Source of the DNA: Microtetraspora sp. NBRC 16547
GTDB lineage: Bacteria > Actinomycetota > Actinomycetes > Streptosporangiales > Streptosporangiaceae
Assembly (NCBI RefSeq): GCF_030268965.1
Contig: NZ_BSSE01000019.1
Coordinates: 1 to 64,000 of the forward strand
Direction of reading: 5' to 3'
Length of the DNA stretch: 64,000 nucleotides
The notes beneath the pieces are model-generated. The model did no database searches and had not been told where the DNA came from. It worked only from the letters and a program-made list of their open reading frames with translations. Positions 7,624-17,539 of the stretch are shown one piece after another. Position 1 is the first letter of the stretch. Each line of letters opens with the position of its first letter. A program made the translations under genes and the position numbers.

Positions 7624-9684
7624 ATGACCCGGATGCACACGCGGTTGATCGTTCTTCAGATTGTGGTCGTGTCCCTGATCGTGGTTCTCCTCGTACGGCT
7701 CTGGCAGGTCCAGATGGTACGAGGAAGGGAGTTCGTGGCGGTCGCGACCGAGACCCGTACCCGTGAAGTGGTGGTGCCGGCGTTGCGGGGGCAGATCCTC
7801 GACGCCATGGGCCGGCCGCTGGTGCGCAACAGCACCAGCCTGGTGGTCTCCGTGGATCGGACCACGTTTGAGCGGATGCCCGACGGCGGCGCCGCCGTGC
7901 TGGGCCGGTTGGGCAAGGTGCTCCGCATGTCGCCGGACAAGATCAAGCAGCAGATCCGTGCCTGCGGGCCGGGCGTTTCGCGGCCGTGCTGGCCGGGCTC
8001 GCCGTACCATCCGATCCCGGTGGACAGCCGGGTCACCCAGCGGCAGGCGCTGCAGATCCTGGAGCGGCAGGAGGACTTCCCCGGGGTCACGGCGGAGATC
8101 CAGGCGGTCCGCGACTACCCGGGAGGGACGGAAGCGGCCCAGTTGCTCGGCTACCTCCAGCCGGTCACCCAGAGCGAGCTGGAGAAGCGCGAGGGCCTCA
8201 AGGCCAGTTACTCCGGGGTCGACCTGGTGGGCCGTGACGGTCTGGAGGCCGTGTACGACGCCGAGCTGCGGGGCGAGTCGGGCCTGCGCCGGGTCCAGGT
8301 GGACCGGATGGGCAAGCAGATCGCGGTCACGCAGCAGAAGTCACCGACGACGGGCGACACGCTGGTCACCAGCATCGACACGCGGGTCCAGTCCATCGTC
8401 GAGAAGGCGGTGGCCGAAGCGGCGAAGAGCGTGGGGTCCGACGGCGCCGCGGGCGTGGTGCTCGACGTCAAGACCGGCCGGGTCGTCGCGATGGCCAGCG
8501 TGCCGACGTACAACCCGTCCGTGTGGGTGGGGGGTATCTCCGAGCACGATTACCAGCGCCTGCTGTCGAAGAAGTCCGGCAAGCCGCTGGTGTCGCGGGC
8601 GATCAACGGCACGTTCGCTCCGGGATCAACCTTCAAGATCTCCTCGGTTTCGGCGATGGTCGCGGACGGCTCCCCGCTGCACGGGACCTATCAGTGCCCG
8701 AGCTCGTTCAACGTCGCCGGCCGCGCGTTCGGCAACGCCGGCGGCATGAGCCTGGGCTCCATCTCACTGCACACCGCGCTGGTGAAGTCCTGCGACACGG
8801 TCTTCTACCGGGCGGGGTACGAACAGTGGTTGCGCGACGGCGGCAACAAGCCGAAGGCCAAGGTCAAGGAGCCCATGCCGAACATGGCCCGCGCCTACGG
8901 GTTCGGCCAGCGAACCGGCATCGACCTGCCGGGCGAGTCCCCGGGCCTCATCCCGGACCGCAGGTGGAAGGAGAACCTCTGGAAAGCCACCAAGATCGAG
9001 AATTGCAGGCGGGCGAAGACCGGCTTTCCGGAGATCAAGGATGAGGGACGGGCCGCGTTCGCCAAGCGACTGGCCAACGAGAACTGCCTCGAGGGCAACA
9101 TCTACCACGCTTACGAGGCGGCCAACTTCTCCATCGGCCAGGGTGACGTGCTCGTCACCCCGCTCCAGCTCGCCAGGGCGTATGCCGCGCTCGTCGGAGA
9201 CGGCAAGGTCCGCAGCCCCCGGGTGGGCCGGGCGCTGTTCCGCCCGGACGGCACGCTGGTCAAGGAGATCAAGGTTCCGGTCGTCGGGAAGCTGCCGATC
9301 AACAAGGAGACCCGGGACTACATCCGTAAGGCACTGAGCGAGGTGACGTCGGACGGCACCGCGGCGGGCGCGTTTCGCGGCTTCCCGATGAACGAGGTGA
9401 AAGTCGGTGGCAAGACCGGCACCGCCGAGGTGTGGGGCAAGCGGGACACCTCCTGGTTCGCCTCGTTCGCTCCCGCTGCGGACCCGCGGCTGGTGACCGT
9501 TGTGATGGTCTCGCAGGGCGGATTCGGCGCGGAGACGGCCGCCCCGGCGGTGAGGAGGATCTGGGAAGGCATCTACGGCCTGGGCAAGAACGACAACGGC
9601 AAGCCGCTGAAGGCCGCGCTGCCCTCCGGGCACCCCGTGGAGCGCCTGCCGGTCATCAGGCGGGACGGGACGGTCGCCCAATGA
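7624..9684 (+). CDS. mrdA: penicillin-binding protein 2 (elongation transpeptidase)
   Basis: This class B PBP cross-links peptidoglycan during elongation as partner of the SEDS protein RodA. An N-terminal membrane anchor is at about residues 8-28, followed by the PBP dimer domain and the transpeptidase domain. The active-site motifs are STFK (in APGSTFKISS), SCD (in VKSCDTVFY) and KTGTAE near the C-terminus. At 686 residues it is full length. ATG 7624 follows GCGAGGGGG; the frame is open further up but overlaps mreD. The stop overlaps rodA by ATGA. Confidence 0.96.
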   Translation: MTRMHTRLIVLQIVVVSLIVVLLVRLWQVQMVRGREFVAVATETRTREVVVPALRGQILDAMGRPLVRNSTSLVVSVDRTTFERMPDGGAAVLGRLGKVLRMSPDKIKQQIRACGPGVSRPCWPGSPYHPIPVDSRVTQRQALQILERQEDFPGVTAEIQAVRDYPGGTEAAQLLGYLQPVTQSELEKREGLKASYSGVDLVGRDGLEAVYDAELRGESGLRRVQVDRMGKQIAVTQQKSPTTGDTLVTSIDTRVQSIVEKAVAEAAKSVGSDGAAGVVLDVKTGRVVAMASVPTYNPSVWVGGISEHDYQRLLSKKSGKPLVSRAINGTFAPGSTFKISSVSAMVADGSPLHGTYQCPSSFNVAGRAFGNAGGMSLGSISLHTALVKSCDTVFYRAGYEQWLRDGGNKPKAKVKEPMPNMARAYGFGQRTGIDLPGESPGLIPDRRWKENLWKATKIENCRRAKTGFPEIKDEGRAAFAKRLANENCLEGNIYHAYEAANFSIGQGDVLVTPLQLARAYAALVGDGKVRSPRVGRALFRPDGTLVKEIKVPVVGKLPINKETRDYIRKALSEVTSDGTAAGAFRGFPMNEVKVGGKTGTAEVWGKRDTSWFASFAPAADPRLVTVVMVSQGGFGAETAAPAVRRIWEGIYGLGKNDNGKPLKAALPSGHPVERLPVIRRDGTVAQ

Positions 9685-10853
9685 TCCAGCAGTCGGCCGT
9701 GCGCAGCAGATCCTTCGCAAAGCGTGCGGTGGGGCGGGGATCGCCGATCAGGAAGATGGACGGCCTCATGCTGCTCGCGATCGCGGCGCTGTCCGTCATC
9801 GGGACACTCCTGGTCTGGTCGTCCACCCGGAGCTGGATGTCGGTGCAGCCGACCGCGCTGGCCAAGAAGCACGTGCTCAACATCCTCATCGGCGTGGCGC
9901 TGCTCGGCGCGGTCGCCATGATCGACTATCGCCGGCTGCGGACCGCCGCGCCCGTGGTGTTCGGTGCGGCGCTCATCGGCCTGCTGCTGGTCATCACACC
10001 GATGGGAGCGACGATCAACGGGCACCACTCGTGGATCACGCTCGGTGGCGGCTTCGCCGTGCAGCCGGCCGAGCTGGCCAAGCCCGCGCTTGTGCTGATA
10101 CTGGCGCGGTCCCTCGCCAAGCCGGCCGAGAGGACGGGCCGGCCCAGGCTGATCAGCGTGGCCCTCTGCCTCGCCGCCACCGGGATCACCACCATGCTGG
10201 TGATGCTCGAGCCGGATCTGGGCACCACGATGGTCCTCCTGGTGATCACAGGGGGGACCCTGATCTTGGCGGGACTGCGCAAGCGTTGGGTCGCATTGTT
10301 TCTGCTGCTCGGCGGCGCGGCGGCGGCGGCGGTGTGGTCCTTGGGGCTGCTGAAGCCGTACCAGGTGGCGCGCTTCACCGCGTTGATCAACCCGGCGAGT
10401 GACCCGCGAGGGGTCGGCTACAACAGCACGCAGGCGCTCGTCGCCATCGGTTCGGGGGAGCTTTTCGGGAAGGGCCTGTTCCACGGAGGGCAGACCACCG
10501 GCCGGTTCGTGCCGGAGCAGCACACCGACTTCATTTTCACCGTCGCGGGCGAGGAGCTCGGCTTCGTGGGCTCGGTCAGCGTGGTCCTCCTACTCGGCGT
10601 TGTGCTGCTGCGGGCCGTGCGCATCGCACGGCAGTGCGACGACAGGTTCGGGTCCCTGATCGCCGGGGGCATCGTCTGCTGGTTCGCCTTCCAGAGCTTC
10701 GTCAATGTCGGGATGACCATCGGGATCATGCCGATCACGGGCATCCCGCTGCCCTTCGTGTCCTACGGAGGCACGGCCATGTTCGCGAACATGATGGCCG
10801 TGGGCATGCTCCAGGCCATCCGCATCCGCGCCTACGACAGGCGCTCCGTCTGA
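9681..10853 (+). CDS. rodA: SEDS peptidoglycan glycosyltransferase RodA
   Basis: RodA polymerises lipid II in the membrane. The product is 390 residues with about ten helices. The conserved region around the catalytic Asp is seen as INPASDPRGVGYNSTQALVA, followed by GSGELFGKGLF and PEQHTDFIFTVAGEELG, and the closing PLPFVSYGG motif is near the C-terminus. It is translationally coupled to mrdA through a 4-nt overlap, so the polymerase and the transpeptidase are made together. Confidence 0.96.
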   Translation: MIQQSAVRSRSFAKRAVGRGSPIRKMDGLMLLAIAALSVIGTLLVWSSTRSWMSVQPTALAKKHVLNILIGVALLGAVAMIDYRRLRTAAPVVFGAALIGLLLVITPMGATINGHHSWITLGGGFAVQPAELAKPALVLILARSLAKPAERTGRPRLISVALCLAATGITTMLVMLEPDLGTTMVLLVITGGTLILAGLRKRWVALFLLLGGAAAAAVWSLGLLKPYQVARFTALINPASDPRGVGYNSTQALVAIGSGELFGKGLFHGGQTTGRFVPEQHTDFIFTVAGEELGFVGSVSVVLLLGVVLLRAVRIARQCDDRFGSLIAGGIVCWFAFQSFVNVGMTIGIMPITGIPLPFVSYGGTAMFANMMAVGMLQAIRIRAYDRRSV

Positions 10854-10920
10854 GATCACGCCGAGGGGCCTGTGGACGAGTGGACATGGGACGCTTTTCG
10901 AAGCGGATACGCTTGGAGCC

Positions 10921-12843
10921 ATGTCTGTCGAGTCACTGTTTCCTCGCCTGGAGCCGCTGCTGCCCAAGGTGCAGAAGCCGATCCAGTACGTCGGGGGTGA
11001 GCTCAACTCGACGGTCAAGGACTGGGACGAGGCGAGCGTCCGGTGGGCTCTGATGTACCCGGACGCCTATGAGGTCGGCCTGCCCAACCAGGGCGTGCAG
11101 ATCCTCTACGAGATTCTCAACGACCTGCCCGACACGATGGCGGAGCGCACCTATGCGGTCTGGCCGGACCTCGAGGCGCTCATGCGGGCCGAAGGCGTGC
11201 CCCAGTTCACCGTCGACGCCCACCGCCCGGTTCGCGCTTTCGACGTTCTCGGGGTGTCCTTCTCCACCGAGCTCGGTTACACCAACCTGCTGACCGCGCT
11301 CGACCTGGCGGGCATCCCGCTGGAGGCGGCCGAGCGGACGGATGAGGACCCGATCGTGCTGGCCGGCGGCCATGCCGCGTTCAATCCCGAGCCCATCGCC
11401 GAGTTCCTCGATGCCGCCGTCCTCGGCGACGGAGAGCAGATCGCGATCGCGATCTCCGAGGTCATCCGCGAGTGGAAGGGCGAGGGATCGCCGGGCGGCC
11501 GCGATGAGCTGCTGATGCGCCTCGCCTCCACCGGAGGTGTCTACGTCCCGAAGTTCTACGACGTCGAGTACCACCCGGACGGGCGCATCATGCGCGTCGT
11601 GCCGAACCGGCCCGGCGTGCCGACGCGGATCTTCAAGCACACCGTCATGGATCTCGACGAGTGGCCCTATCCGAAGAAGCCGCTCGTCCCGCTGGCCGAG
11701 ACCGTCCACGAGCGGTTCAGCGTGGAGATCTTCCGCGGTTGCACCCGTGGCTGCCGTTTCTGCCAGGCCGGGATGATCACCCGCCCGGTGCGGGAGCGGT
11801 CGATCACCACGATCGGCGACATGGTGGAGAACGGCATCCGCGAGTCCGGCTTCAACGAGGTCGGACTGCTGTCACTGTCCAGCGCCGACCACTCCGAGAT
11901 CGGCGACGTGGCCAAGGGCCTGGCCGACCGGTACGAGGGCACCAACACGTCGCTGTCGCTGCCGTCCACGCGAGTGGACGCGTTCAACATCGACCTGGCG
12001 AACGAGTTCTCCCGCAACGGGCGGCGTTCCGGGCTCACCTTCGCTCCCGAGGGCGGCTCAGAGCGCATGCGCAAGGTGATCAACAAGATGGTCACCGAGG
12101 AGGACCTCATTCGCACCGTCACCACGGCGTACAGCCAGGGCTGGCGACAGGTGAAGCTCTACTTCATGTGCGGCCTCCCAACGGAGGAGGACGTGGACGT
12201 CCTCGGCATCGCCGACCTGGCCAAGAAGGTCATCCGGGCGGGCCGTGAGGCGACCGGCTCCAGGGACGTGCGCTGCACCGTGTCGATCGGCGGGTTCGTG
12301 CCCAAGCCGCACACGCCGTTCCAGTGGGCCGCCCAGTGCGACCACGAGACCGTGGACCGCCGCCTCCGCGAGCTGCGCGACGAGCTGCGCGGCGACAAGG
12401 AGTACGGCCGGGCCATCGGCTACCGCTACCACGACGGCAAGCCGTCGATCGTGGAGGGGCTGCTCTCCCGGGGAGACCGCCGCGTCGCCCGCGTCATCCG
12501 GGCCGTCTGGGAGGGCGGCGGCCGGTTCGACGGCTGGAGCGAGCACTTCTCCTACGACCGCTGGAGGCAGGCGGCCGAGAAGGCACTGGCCGACGAGCCC
12601 GTGGACGTCGACTGGTACACCACGCGCGAGCGCGAGGAGCACGAGGTGCTCCCGTGGGACCACCTGGACGCCGGTCTCGACCGGGAGTGGCTCTGGCAGG
12701 ACTGGCAGGACGCCAAGGGCGACGTCGAGGTCGAGGACTGCCGTTGGACGCCCTGCTATGACTGCGGCGTCTGCCCGACCATGGGGACCGAGATCCAGAT
12801 CGGCCCCACCGGCAAGAAGCTGCTGCCCCTCACCGTGATCTGA
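10921..12843 (+). CDS. TIGR03960 family B12-binding radical SAM protein
   Basis: The product is 640 residues with a cobalamin-binding-like N-terminal half and a radical SAM core. The cluster motif CTRGCRFC places C274, C278 and C281 as ligands of the 4Fe-4S cluster. A second Cys group sits at the C-terminus (CYDCGVC), where an extra metal or cluster site is likely. The family is always found beside the next gene and the RNase E/ribosomal protein genes, but I know of no proven reaction; an RNA or protein modification is an inference. The ATG at 10921 lies 7 nt after TACGCT, so the mRNA is probably leaderless. Confidence 0.9.
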   Translation: MSVESLFPRLEPLLPKVQKPIQYVGGELNSTVKDWDEASVRWALMYPDAYEVGLPNQGVQILYEILNDLPDTMAERTYAVWPDLEALMRAEGVPQFTVDAHRPVRAFDVLGVSFSTELGYTNLLTALDLAGIPLEAAERTDEDPIVLAGGHAAFNPEPIAEFLDAAVLGDGEQIAIAISEVIREWKGEGSPGGRDELLMRLASTGGVYVPKFYDVEYHPDGRIMRVVPNRPGVPTRIFKHTVMDLDEWPYPKKPLVPLAETVHERFSVEIFRGCTRGCRFCQAGMITRPVRERSITTIGDMVENGIRESGFNEVGLLSLSSADHSEIGDVAKGLADRYEGTNTSLSLPSTRVDAFNIDLANEFSRNGRRSGLTFAPEGGSERMRKVINKMVTEEDLIRTVTTAYSQGWRQVKLYFMCGLPTEEDVDVLGIADLAKKVIRAGREATGSRDVRCTVSIGGFVPKPHTPFQWAAQCDHETVDRRLRELRDELRGDKEYGRAIGYRYHDGKPSIVEGLLSRGDRRVARVIRAVWEGGGRFDGWSEHFSYDRWRQAAEKALADEPVDVDWYTTREREEHEVLPWDHLDAGLDREWLWQDWQDAKGDVEVEDCRWTPCYDCGVCPTMGTEIQIGPTGKKLLPLTVI

Positions 12844-12945
12844 CAGGGGACTTCCGCGCGAGGCTTATCCTGAAAGACGACGGACCGACACCGGAAGGAC
12901 GATTTAACACTGAAACCCGTTCCTGATGGGCCCCCGCCCGCGCCC

Positions 12946-13677
12946 GTGGTGCAGCGCCTTCGCGTGCGCTACGCCAAGCGTGGACGGCTGCGCTTCACGA
13001 GCCACCGCGACATCTCCCGTGCCGTCGAAAGGGCGGTACGCCGAGCCGATATCCCGGTGGCGTACAGCGCGGGGTTCAGCCCCCATCCGAAGATCTCTTA
13101 TGCCGGCGCGGCCCCGACCGGGGTGGCGAGCGAGGCCGAGTACCTCGAGATCGGCGTGAACAGGCCGTGCGACCCGCACCGCGTCCGCGCCGACCTGGAC
13201 GCCTCGCTGCCGCCTGGTCTGGACGTGCTCGACGTGGTCGAGGCGCGCGACAGCGGCCTGGCCGACCGGCTGGAGGGCTCGGCGTGGGAGCTGCGGCTGC
13301 CCGGGGTGGATCCCGAGGTGGCCGCCAAGGCGGTCGAGGCATTCGTCACCGCCGACCGCGTGGAGGTCGAACGCCTGACCAAGAAGGGTCTGCGGCGGTT
13401 CGACGCACGCGAGGCGGTGCTGAGCCTGGCCGTTCAGGAAGGGGCGGCGAGAGCAGCAGGTCAGGAGCCGGATTGGCCGTGTGTCATACTTCGCATGGTC
13501 GTTCGGCACGCGACACCTGCCGTTCGACCCGATGACGTACTCACGGGACTGCGTCTTGTGGCGGGCTTCGCGCCGCTGTCACCCCCCGAGGTGACCAGGC
13601 TGGCGCAGGGGCCGCTCGACGCGACCGGTGAGCCCGCCGACCCGTTCGATTTCGATCGGGTGGGCGGAAACCGATAA
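12946..13677 (+). CDS. TIGR03936 / DUF2344 family protein
   Basis: The product has the family signature RVRYAKRGRLRFTSHRD at its start and FSPHPKISYAG further on. The family is often fused to or next to the TIGR03960 radical SAM protein, so the two likely act on the same substrate. GTG 12946 is the first standard start. An in-frame CTG at 12910, 10 nt after GGAAGG, would add a Pro-rich segment (LKPVPDGPPPAPV) that I recall in relatives, so the true N-terminus may be there. The function is unknown. Confidence 0.85.
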   Translation: MVQRLRVRYAKRGRLRFTSHRDISRAVERAVRRADIPVAYSAGFSPHPKISYAGAAPTGVASEAEYLEIGVNRPCDPHRVRADLDASLPPGLDVLDVVEARDSGLADRLEGSAWELRLPGVDPEVAAKAVEAFVTADRVEVERLTKKGLRRFDAREAVLSLAVQEGAARAAGQEPDWPCVILRMVVRHATPAVRPDDVLTGLRLVAGFAPLSPPEVTRLAQGPLDATGEPADPFDFDRVGGNR

Positions 13678-13780
13678 GACTTGCCGCCGAGGCACCGAAA
13701 GGGAGCCAGGCGGACCGCGAGAGACGAGAGCTCCCGTGCGGCGCGGAGACGTGCCCGGGAGCTGACGGGAGAGCGCCCGC

Positions 13781-16627
13781 ATGCTCGACAACGAGCCCAA
13801 TGCCGGGGCTGTGAGCCTTGGCAGCGATACGACGACAACTGACAGGACGGCAGGGGGGACGACGCGGAGCGGAGCCGGCAGCGGCAGCGCTCTGGCGCGC
13901 CGCCGTTCGGCGAGCCGGCCCGCTGGGCCGCCGCCTGAGCCCGAGGACACCCCATCGGCCGTGATCACCGTACCGGCCGCGGCGCCCGAGGCCGCCCAGC
14001 CGGAGGCACCGCAGGCGGAGCAGGAGCGACCGGAGGCCGCTCAGACCGAGGCCGCACGGGCGTCGGTGACCGAAGAGGCGAAGCCCAAGCGGGCCACCAG
14101 GCGCAAGACCACCGCCAAGGCGGCCGTGGAGTCCGCTGAGGAGGCCGAGTCGGCCAAGCCCACCCGGCGCACCCGCACCCGCAAGGCCGCCGAGGAGCCG
14201 GCCGGCGACACGACCGCGCAGCCGGTCGTCGAGGCCGGCGCGGAGTCCGGTGGCGAAACGGCGGTGAGCGGTGAGGAGGTCGCGGCGCCCACCCGGCCAC
14301 GCCGTACGCGCAAGGTGGCGGCGCCGGAACGATCCAGCGCCATGACCGCGGCGGAGGCCGAAGTGGCCACCGCGATGTCCCTGGCACTGCCGGACGTGGA
14401 CGACGTCCTCGCCGAGGAGGCCGAGGACCTCGGCGAGACCGAGACGATCGAGACCGCCGAGGAAGCTGAAGCCGGCGAGGAAGCCGGGACCGAGGACGCC
14501 CGCGCTGAGACGCCGGGGCACGGCGTGGTCGCCGACCCGTTCGGGCTGCACGCCCAGCGCGTGGCGGAGCCTCCGCCACTGACGTTCCAGGCCCCGGCCG
14601 CGGTGTTCCAGCCGCTGTTCCAGGCCCCGGACCCGTTCGCCGTTCCGGAGATCCGCACGCAACCGGCCGCACCCGCCGAGGAGGCGGTGGAGGAGCGGGC
14701 CGAGAGCGCGGAGACGGACGAGGGCGCCGAGCACGGCGAGGACGACGGCGAGGCGGGCGGCCGCCGCAGGCGGCGGCGCCGGGGTGGACGAGGCCGTGGT
14801 GCCAAGCCCCGTGACACCGAGGACGGCGAAGAGGACGAGAGCGTCTCCGCCGAGGCCGCGGAGGAGCCGGAGGGCGAGGAGCACGGCGAGACCGGCGAGG
14901 AGGAGACCGACGGCGACCAGGCCGGGTCGCGCCGCCGTCGCCGTCGCCGTCGCCGCGCCGGGGAGGAAGCTGATCTGACGATCGAAGATCAGCCCAACAC
15001 CGTGGTGCGGATCAGGGCGCCGAGGGCGACCCGGGCCACGTCCGTGGACGAGGTCCAGGGCGTACGCGGCTCGACCCGCCTGGAGGCCAAGAAGCAGCGC
15101 CGCCGCGAGGGGCGCGAGCTGGGCCGTCGCCGCCCGCCGATCATCACCGAGTCGGAGTTCCTGGCCCGGCGGGAGTCGGTCGAGCGCGTCATGGTGGTGC
15201 GCCGCCAGGGTGGCCGCACCCAGATCGCGGTCCTGGAGGACGGCATCCTCGTCGAGCACTACGTCGACCGGGAGGCGAGCCAGTCCTACGTCGGCAACGT
15301 TTACCTCGGCAAGGTGCAGAATGTGCTGCCCTCGATGGAGGCGGCGTTCATCGACATCGGCAAGGGCCGCAACGCCGTGCTGTACGCCGGTGAGGTCAAC
15401 TTCGACACCGCCGGGCTGGAGGGCCAGCCCAAGCGGATCGAGGCGGCGCTGAAGTCCGGTCAGTCCGTCCTGGTGCAGGTCACCAAGGACCCGATCGGGC
15501 ACAAGGGCGCGCGGCTGACCTCCCAGATCAGCTTGCCCGGCCGATACCTCGTCTACGTGCCGGACGGCTCGATGATGGGCATCTCCCGGAAGCTGCCCGA
15601 CAAGGAGCGGACACGGCTCAAGCAGATCCTGCGCAAGGTGATGCCGGAGAACGCCGGTGTGATCGTGCGCACGGCCGCCGAGGGCGCCTCCGAGGAGGAG
15701 CTCAGCCGCGACGTGGCCCGGCTGTCCGCGCAGTGGGAGAACATCCAGCGCAAGGCCAAGTCGGCCAGCCCGCCGGAGTTGCTCTCCGCCGAGCCCGACC
15801 TCACCGTCCGTGTGGTCCGGGACGTGTTCAACGAGGACTTCGCCTCACTTGTCGTCGAGGGCGACGACGTGTGGGAGACCGTGGACGAGTACGTCCAGTA
15901 CGTCGCCCCGCACCTGGCCGACCGTCTCTCCAAGTGGGAGGAGTCGGGCGACGTCTTCGCGAGCTACCGCGTGGACGAGCAGATCGCCAAGGCGATGGAA
16001 CGCAAGGTGTGGCTGCCCTCCGGCGGCTCCCTGGTGATCGACCGGACCGAGGCGATGACCGTCGTCGACGTCAACACTGGTAAGTTCACCGGCCAGGGCG
16101 GGAACCTCGAGGAGACCGTCACCCGCAACAACCTGGAGGCGGCCGAGGAGATCGTCCGCCAGCTCAGGCTGCGGGACGTCGGTGGCATCATCGTCATCGA
16201 CTTCATCGACATGGTGCTGGAGAGTAACCGGGACCTCGTGCTGCGGCGGCTGCTGGAGTGCTTGGCCCGGGACCGGACCAAGCACCAGGTGGCCGAGGTC
16301 ACGTCGCTGGGACTGGTCCAGATGACCCGCAAGCGGGTCGGCCAGGGCCTGCTTGATGCGTTCTCGACACCCTGTGATTGCTGTCACGGCCGTGGCGTCA
16401 TCATCTCGTCCGAACCGGTCGAGGCGAAGCCCGAGCCGCGGGGCACGCAGGGCAAGATGGCCATCGAGAAGGCCGTGGCCGAGAAGCTCTCGACAGGTGA
16501 AGGGGCGGTCGTCGCCGCGTCCGTCAACGGGCGTGACAGCGTCACCGATCCTCTCCACACAGGCGATGACGCTCTCGCCAGTCAGTCTCGGGGACGTCGC
16601 CGTTCCCGCAGGAAGACGGCAGAATAG
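13781..16627 (+). CDS. rne: ribonuclease E/G family endoribonuclease
   Basis: This enzyme starts mRNA decay and processes rRNA. The first 480 residues are an acidic, Ala/Glu-rich disordered arm with Arg-rich patches (GGRRRRRRRGGRGRG-like), which is the actinobacterial arrangement with the long tail at the N-terminus. The S1 RNA-binding domain begins near residue 503 (VGNVYLGKVQNVLPSM). The catalytic Mg ligands are D763 (VVDVNTGKF) and D807 (IVIDFIDM), and the Zn-link CDCC is near residue 865. At 948 residues it is complete. It precedes rplU-rpmA as in most actinobacteria. Confidence 0.95.
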   Translation: MLDNEPNAGAVSLGSDTTTTDRTAGGTTRSGAGSGSALARRRSASRPAGPPPEPEDTPSAVITVPAAAPEAAQPEAPQAEQERPEAAQTEAARASVTEEAKPKRATRRKTTAKAAVESAEEAESAKPTRRTRTRKAAEEPAGDTTAQPVVEAGAESGGETAVSGEEVAAPTRPRRTRKVAAPERSSAMTAAEAEVATAMSLALPDVDDVLAEEAEDLGETETIETAEEAEAGEEAGTEDARAETPGHGVVADPFGLHAQRVAEPPPLTFQAPAAVFQPLFQAPDPFAVPEIRTQPAAPAEEAVEERAESAETDEGAEHGEDDGEAGGRRRRRRRGGRGRGAKPRDTEDGEEDESVSAEAAEEPEGEEHGETGEEETDGDQAGSRRRRRRRRRAGEEADLTIEDQPNTVVRIRAPRATRATSVDEVQGVRGSTRLEAKKQRRREGRELGRRRPPIITESEFLARRESVERVMVVRRQGGRTQIAVLEDGILVEHYVDREASQSYVGNVYLGKVQNVLPSMEAAFIDIGKGRNAVLYAGEVNFDTAGLEGQPKRIEAALKSGQSVLVQVTKDPIGHKGARLTSQISLPGRYLVYVPDGSMMGISRKLPDKERTRLKQILRKVMPENAGVIVRTAAEGASEEELSRDVARLSAQWENIQRKAKSASPPELLSAEPDLTVRVVRDVFNEDFASLVVEGDDVWETVDEYVQYVAPHLADRLSKWEESGDVFASYRVDEQIAKAMERKVWLPSGGSLVIDRTEAMTVVDVNTGKFTGQGGNLEETVTRNNLEAAEEIVRQLRLRDVGGIIVIDFIDMVLESNRDLVLRRLLECLARDRTKHQVAEVTSLGLVQMTRKRVGQGLLDAFSTPCDCCHGRGVIISSEPVEAKPEPRGTQGKMAIEKAVAEKLSTGEGAVVAASVNGRDSVTDPLHTGDDALASQSRGRRRSRRKTAE

Positions 16628-16814
16628 GACGTCGTCTTTCCCCGGTGTTCCGCCCGGTTCGACCTGGGTACCGGTAATCCGGTACCCTAGTCAACCGGTG
16701 CGCCCGGTGGCGCGCCTGGCTTCGCGCGCCTACCTGGTTCGCCGGTCGTTTCATCGACAGCAGCTGGATGCGGGGCGCAGCATCTAAGCATTTAGCCAGA
16801 AGAAGGGTTCCGCG

Positions 16815-17129
16815 GTGTACGCGATCGTTCGTTGCGGCGGCAGGCAGCAGAAGGTCTCCGTCGGGGACGTCCTCGAGGTGGACAAGGTCGCCGGCGAGGT
16901 GGGCTCCTCGGTGTCGCTGCCGGCGGTGCTCGTCGTCAACGACGGCGATGTCACCACCGACGCTGCCACGCTTGACAGGTTCCAGGTGACCGCCGAGATC
17001 CTCGGCGAGACCAAGGGGCCGAAGATCCGCATTCTGAAGTACAAGAACAAGAGCGGCTACAAGAAGCGCCAGGGTCACCGCCAGCGGTACACCCAGGTCA
17101 AGGTCACCGGCATCAACCCCGGACAGTAA
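16815..17129 (+). CDS. rplU: 50S ribosomal protein L21
   Basis: L21 is a 23S rRNA-binding protein of the large subunit. The 104-residue sequence begins [18 protein letters not shown] and ends KVTGINPGQ, both typical. GTG 16815 is preceded by AGAAGGG at about 16799-16805. The 187-nt gap after rne contains TACCCT at 16683-16688 and may hold a separate promoter. It forms a unit with rpmA, 38 nt downstream. Confidence 0.97.
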   Translation: MYAIVRCGGRQQKVSVGDVLEVDKVAGEVGSSVSLPAVLVVNDGDVTTDAATLDRFQVTAEILGETKGPKIRILKYKNKSGYKKRQGHRQRYTQVKVTGINPGQ

Positions 17130-17167
17130 GTATTTCCCGGGGGATGCCCCCCGAAAGGGAGTGAATC

Positions 17168-17425
17168 ATGGCACACAAGAAGGGCGCCTCGTCCACCCGG
17201 AACGGCCGCGACTCTAACGCGCAGCGTCTCGGTGTGAAGCGCTTCGGTGGTCAGCTTGTCAACGCGGGCGAGATCATCGTTCGCCAGCGCGGCACGCACT
17301 TCCACCCCGGTGACAACGTCGGCCGTGGCGGCGACGACACGCTGTTCGCCCTCGCGGCGGGCCACGTGCAGTTCGGCACCAAGCGGGGTCGCCGCGCGGT
17401 GAGCATCGTCCCGATCGCGGAGTGA
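17168..17425 (+). CDS. rpmA: 50S ribosomal protein L27
   Basis: L27 reaches into the peptidyl transferase centre. The 85-residue sequence begins [20 protein letters not shown] and has no N-terminal extension of the type cleaved in Firmicutes. The ribosome site GAAAGGGAG lies before ATG 17168. A terminator at 17447-17482 closes the rplU-rpmA unit. Confidence 0.97.
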   Translation: MAHKKGASSTRNGRDSNAQRLGVKRFGGQLVNAGEIIVRQRGTHFHPGDNVGRGGDDTLFALAAGHVQFGTKRGRRAVSIVPIAE

Positions 17426-17446
17426 ATCCGCTCGGTAAACGGTTGT

Positions 17447-17482
17447 AGATGAGGCGGATCGAATTCTCGGTCCGCCTCATCT
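17447..17482 (+). terminator. rpmA terminator
   Basis: A perfect 12-bp stem (17447-17458 with 17471-17482) has a 12-nt loop and is followed by CTTTTCTG. It separates the ribosomal protein unit from obg. Confidence 0.8.
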
Positions 17483-17539
17483 CTTTTCTGAGGGGCACCG
17501 CGGTGAGAGCGCGTCGGACCCCTCCCACGAGGGGAAGCA

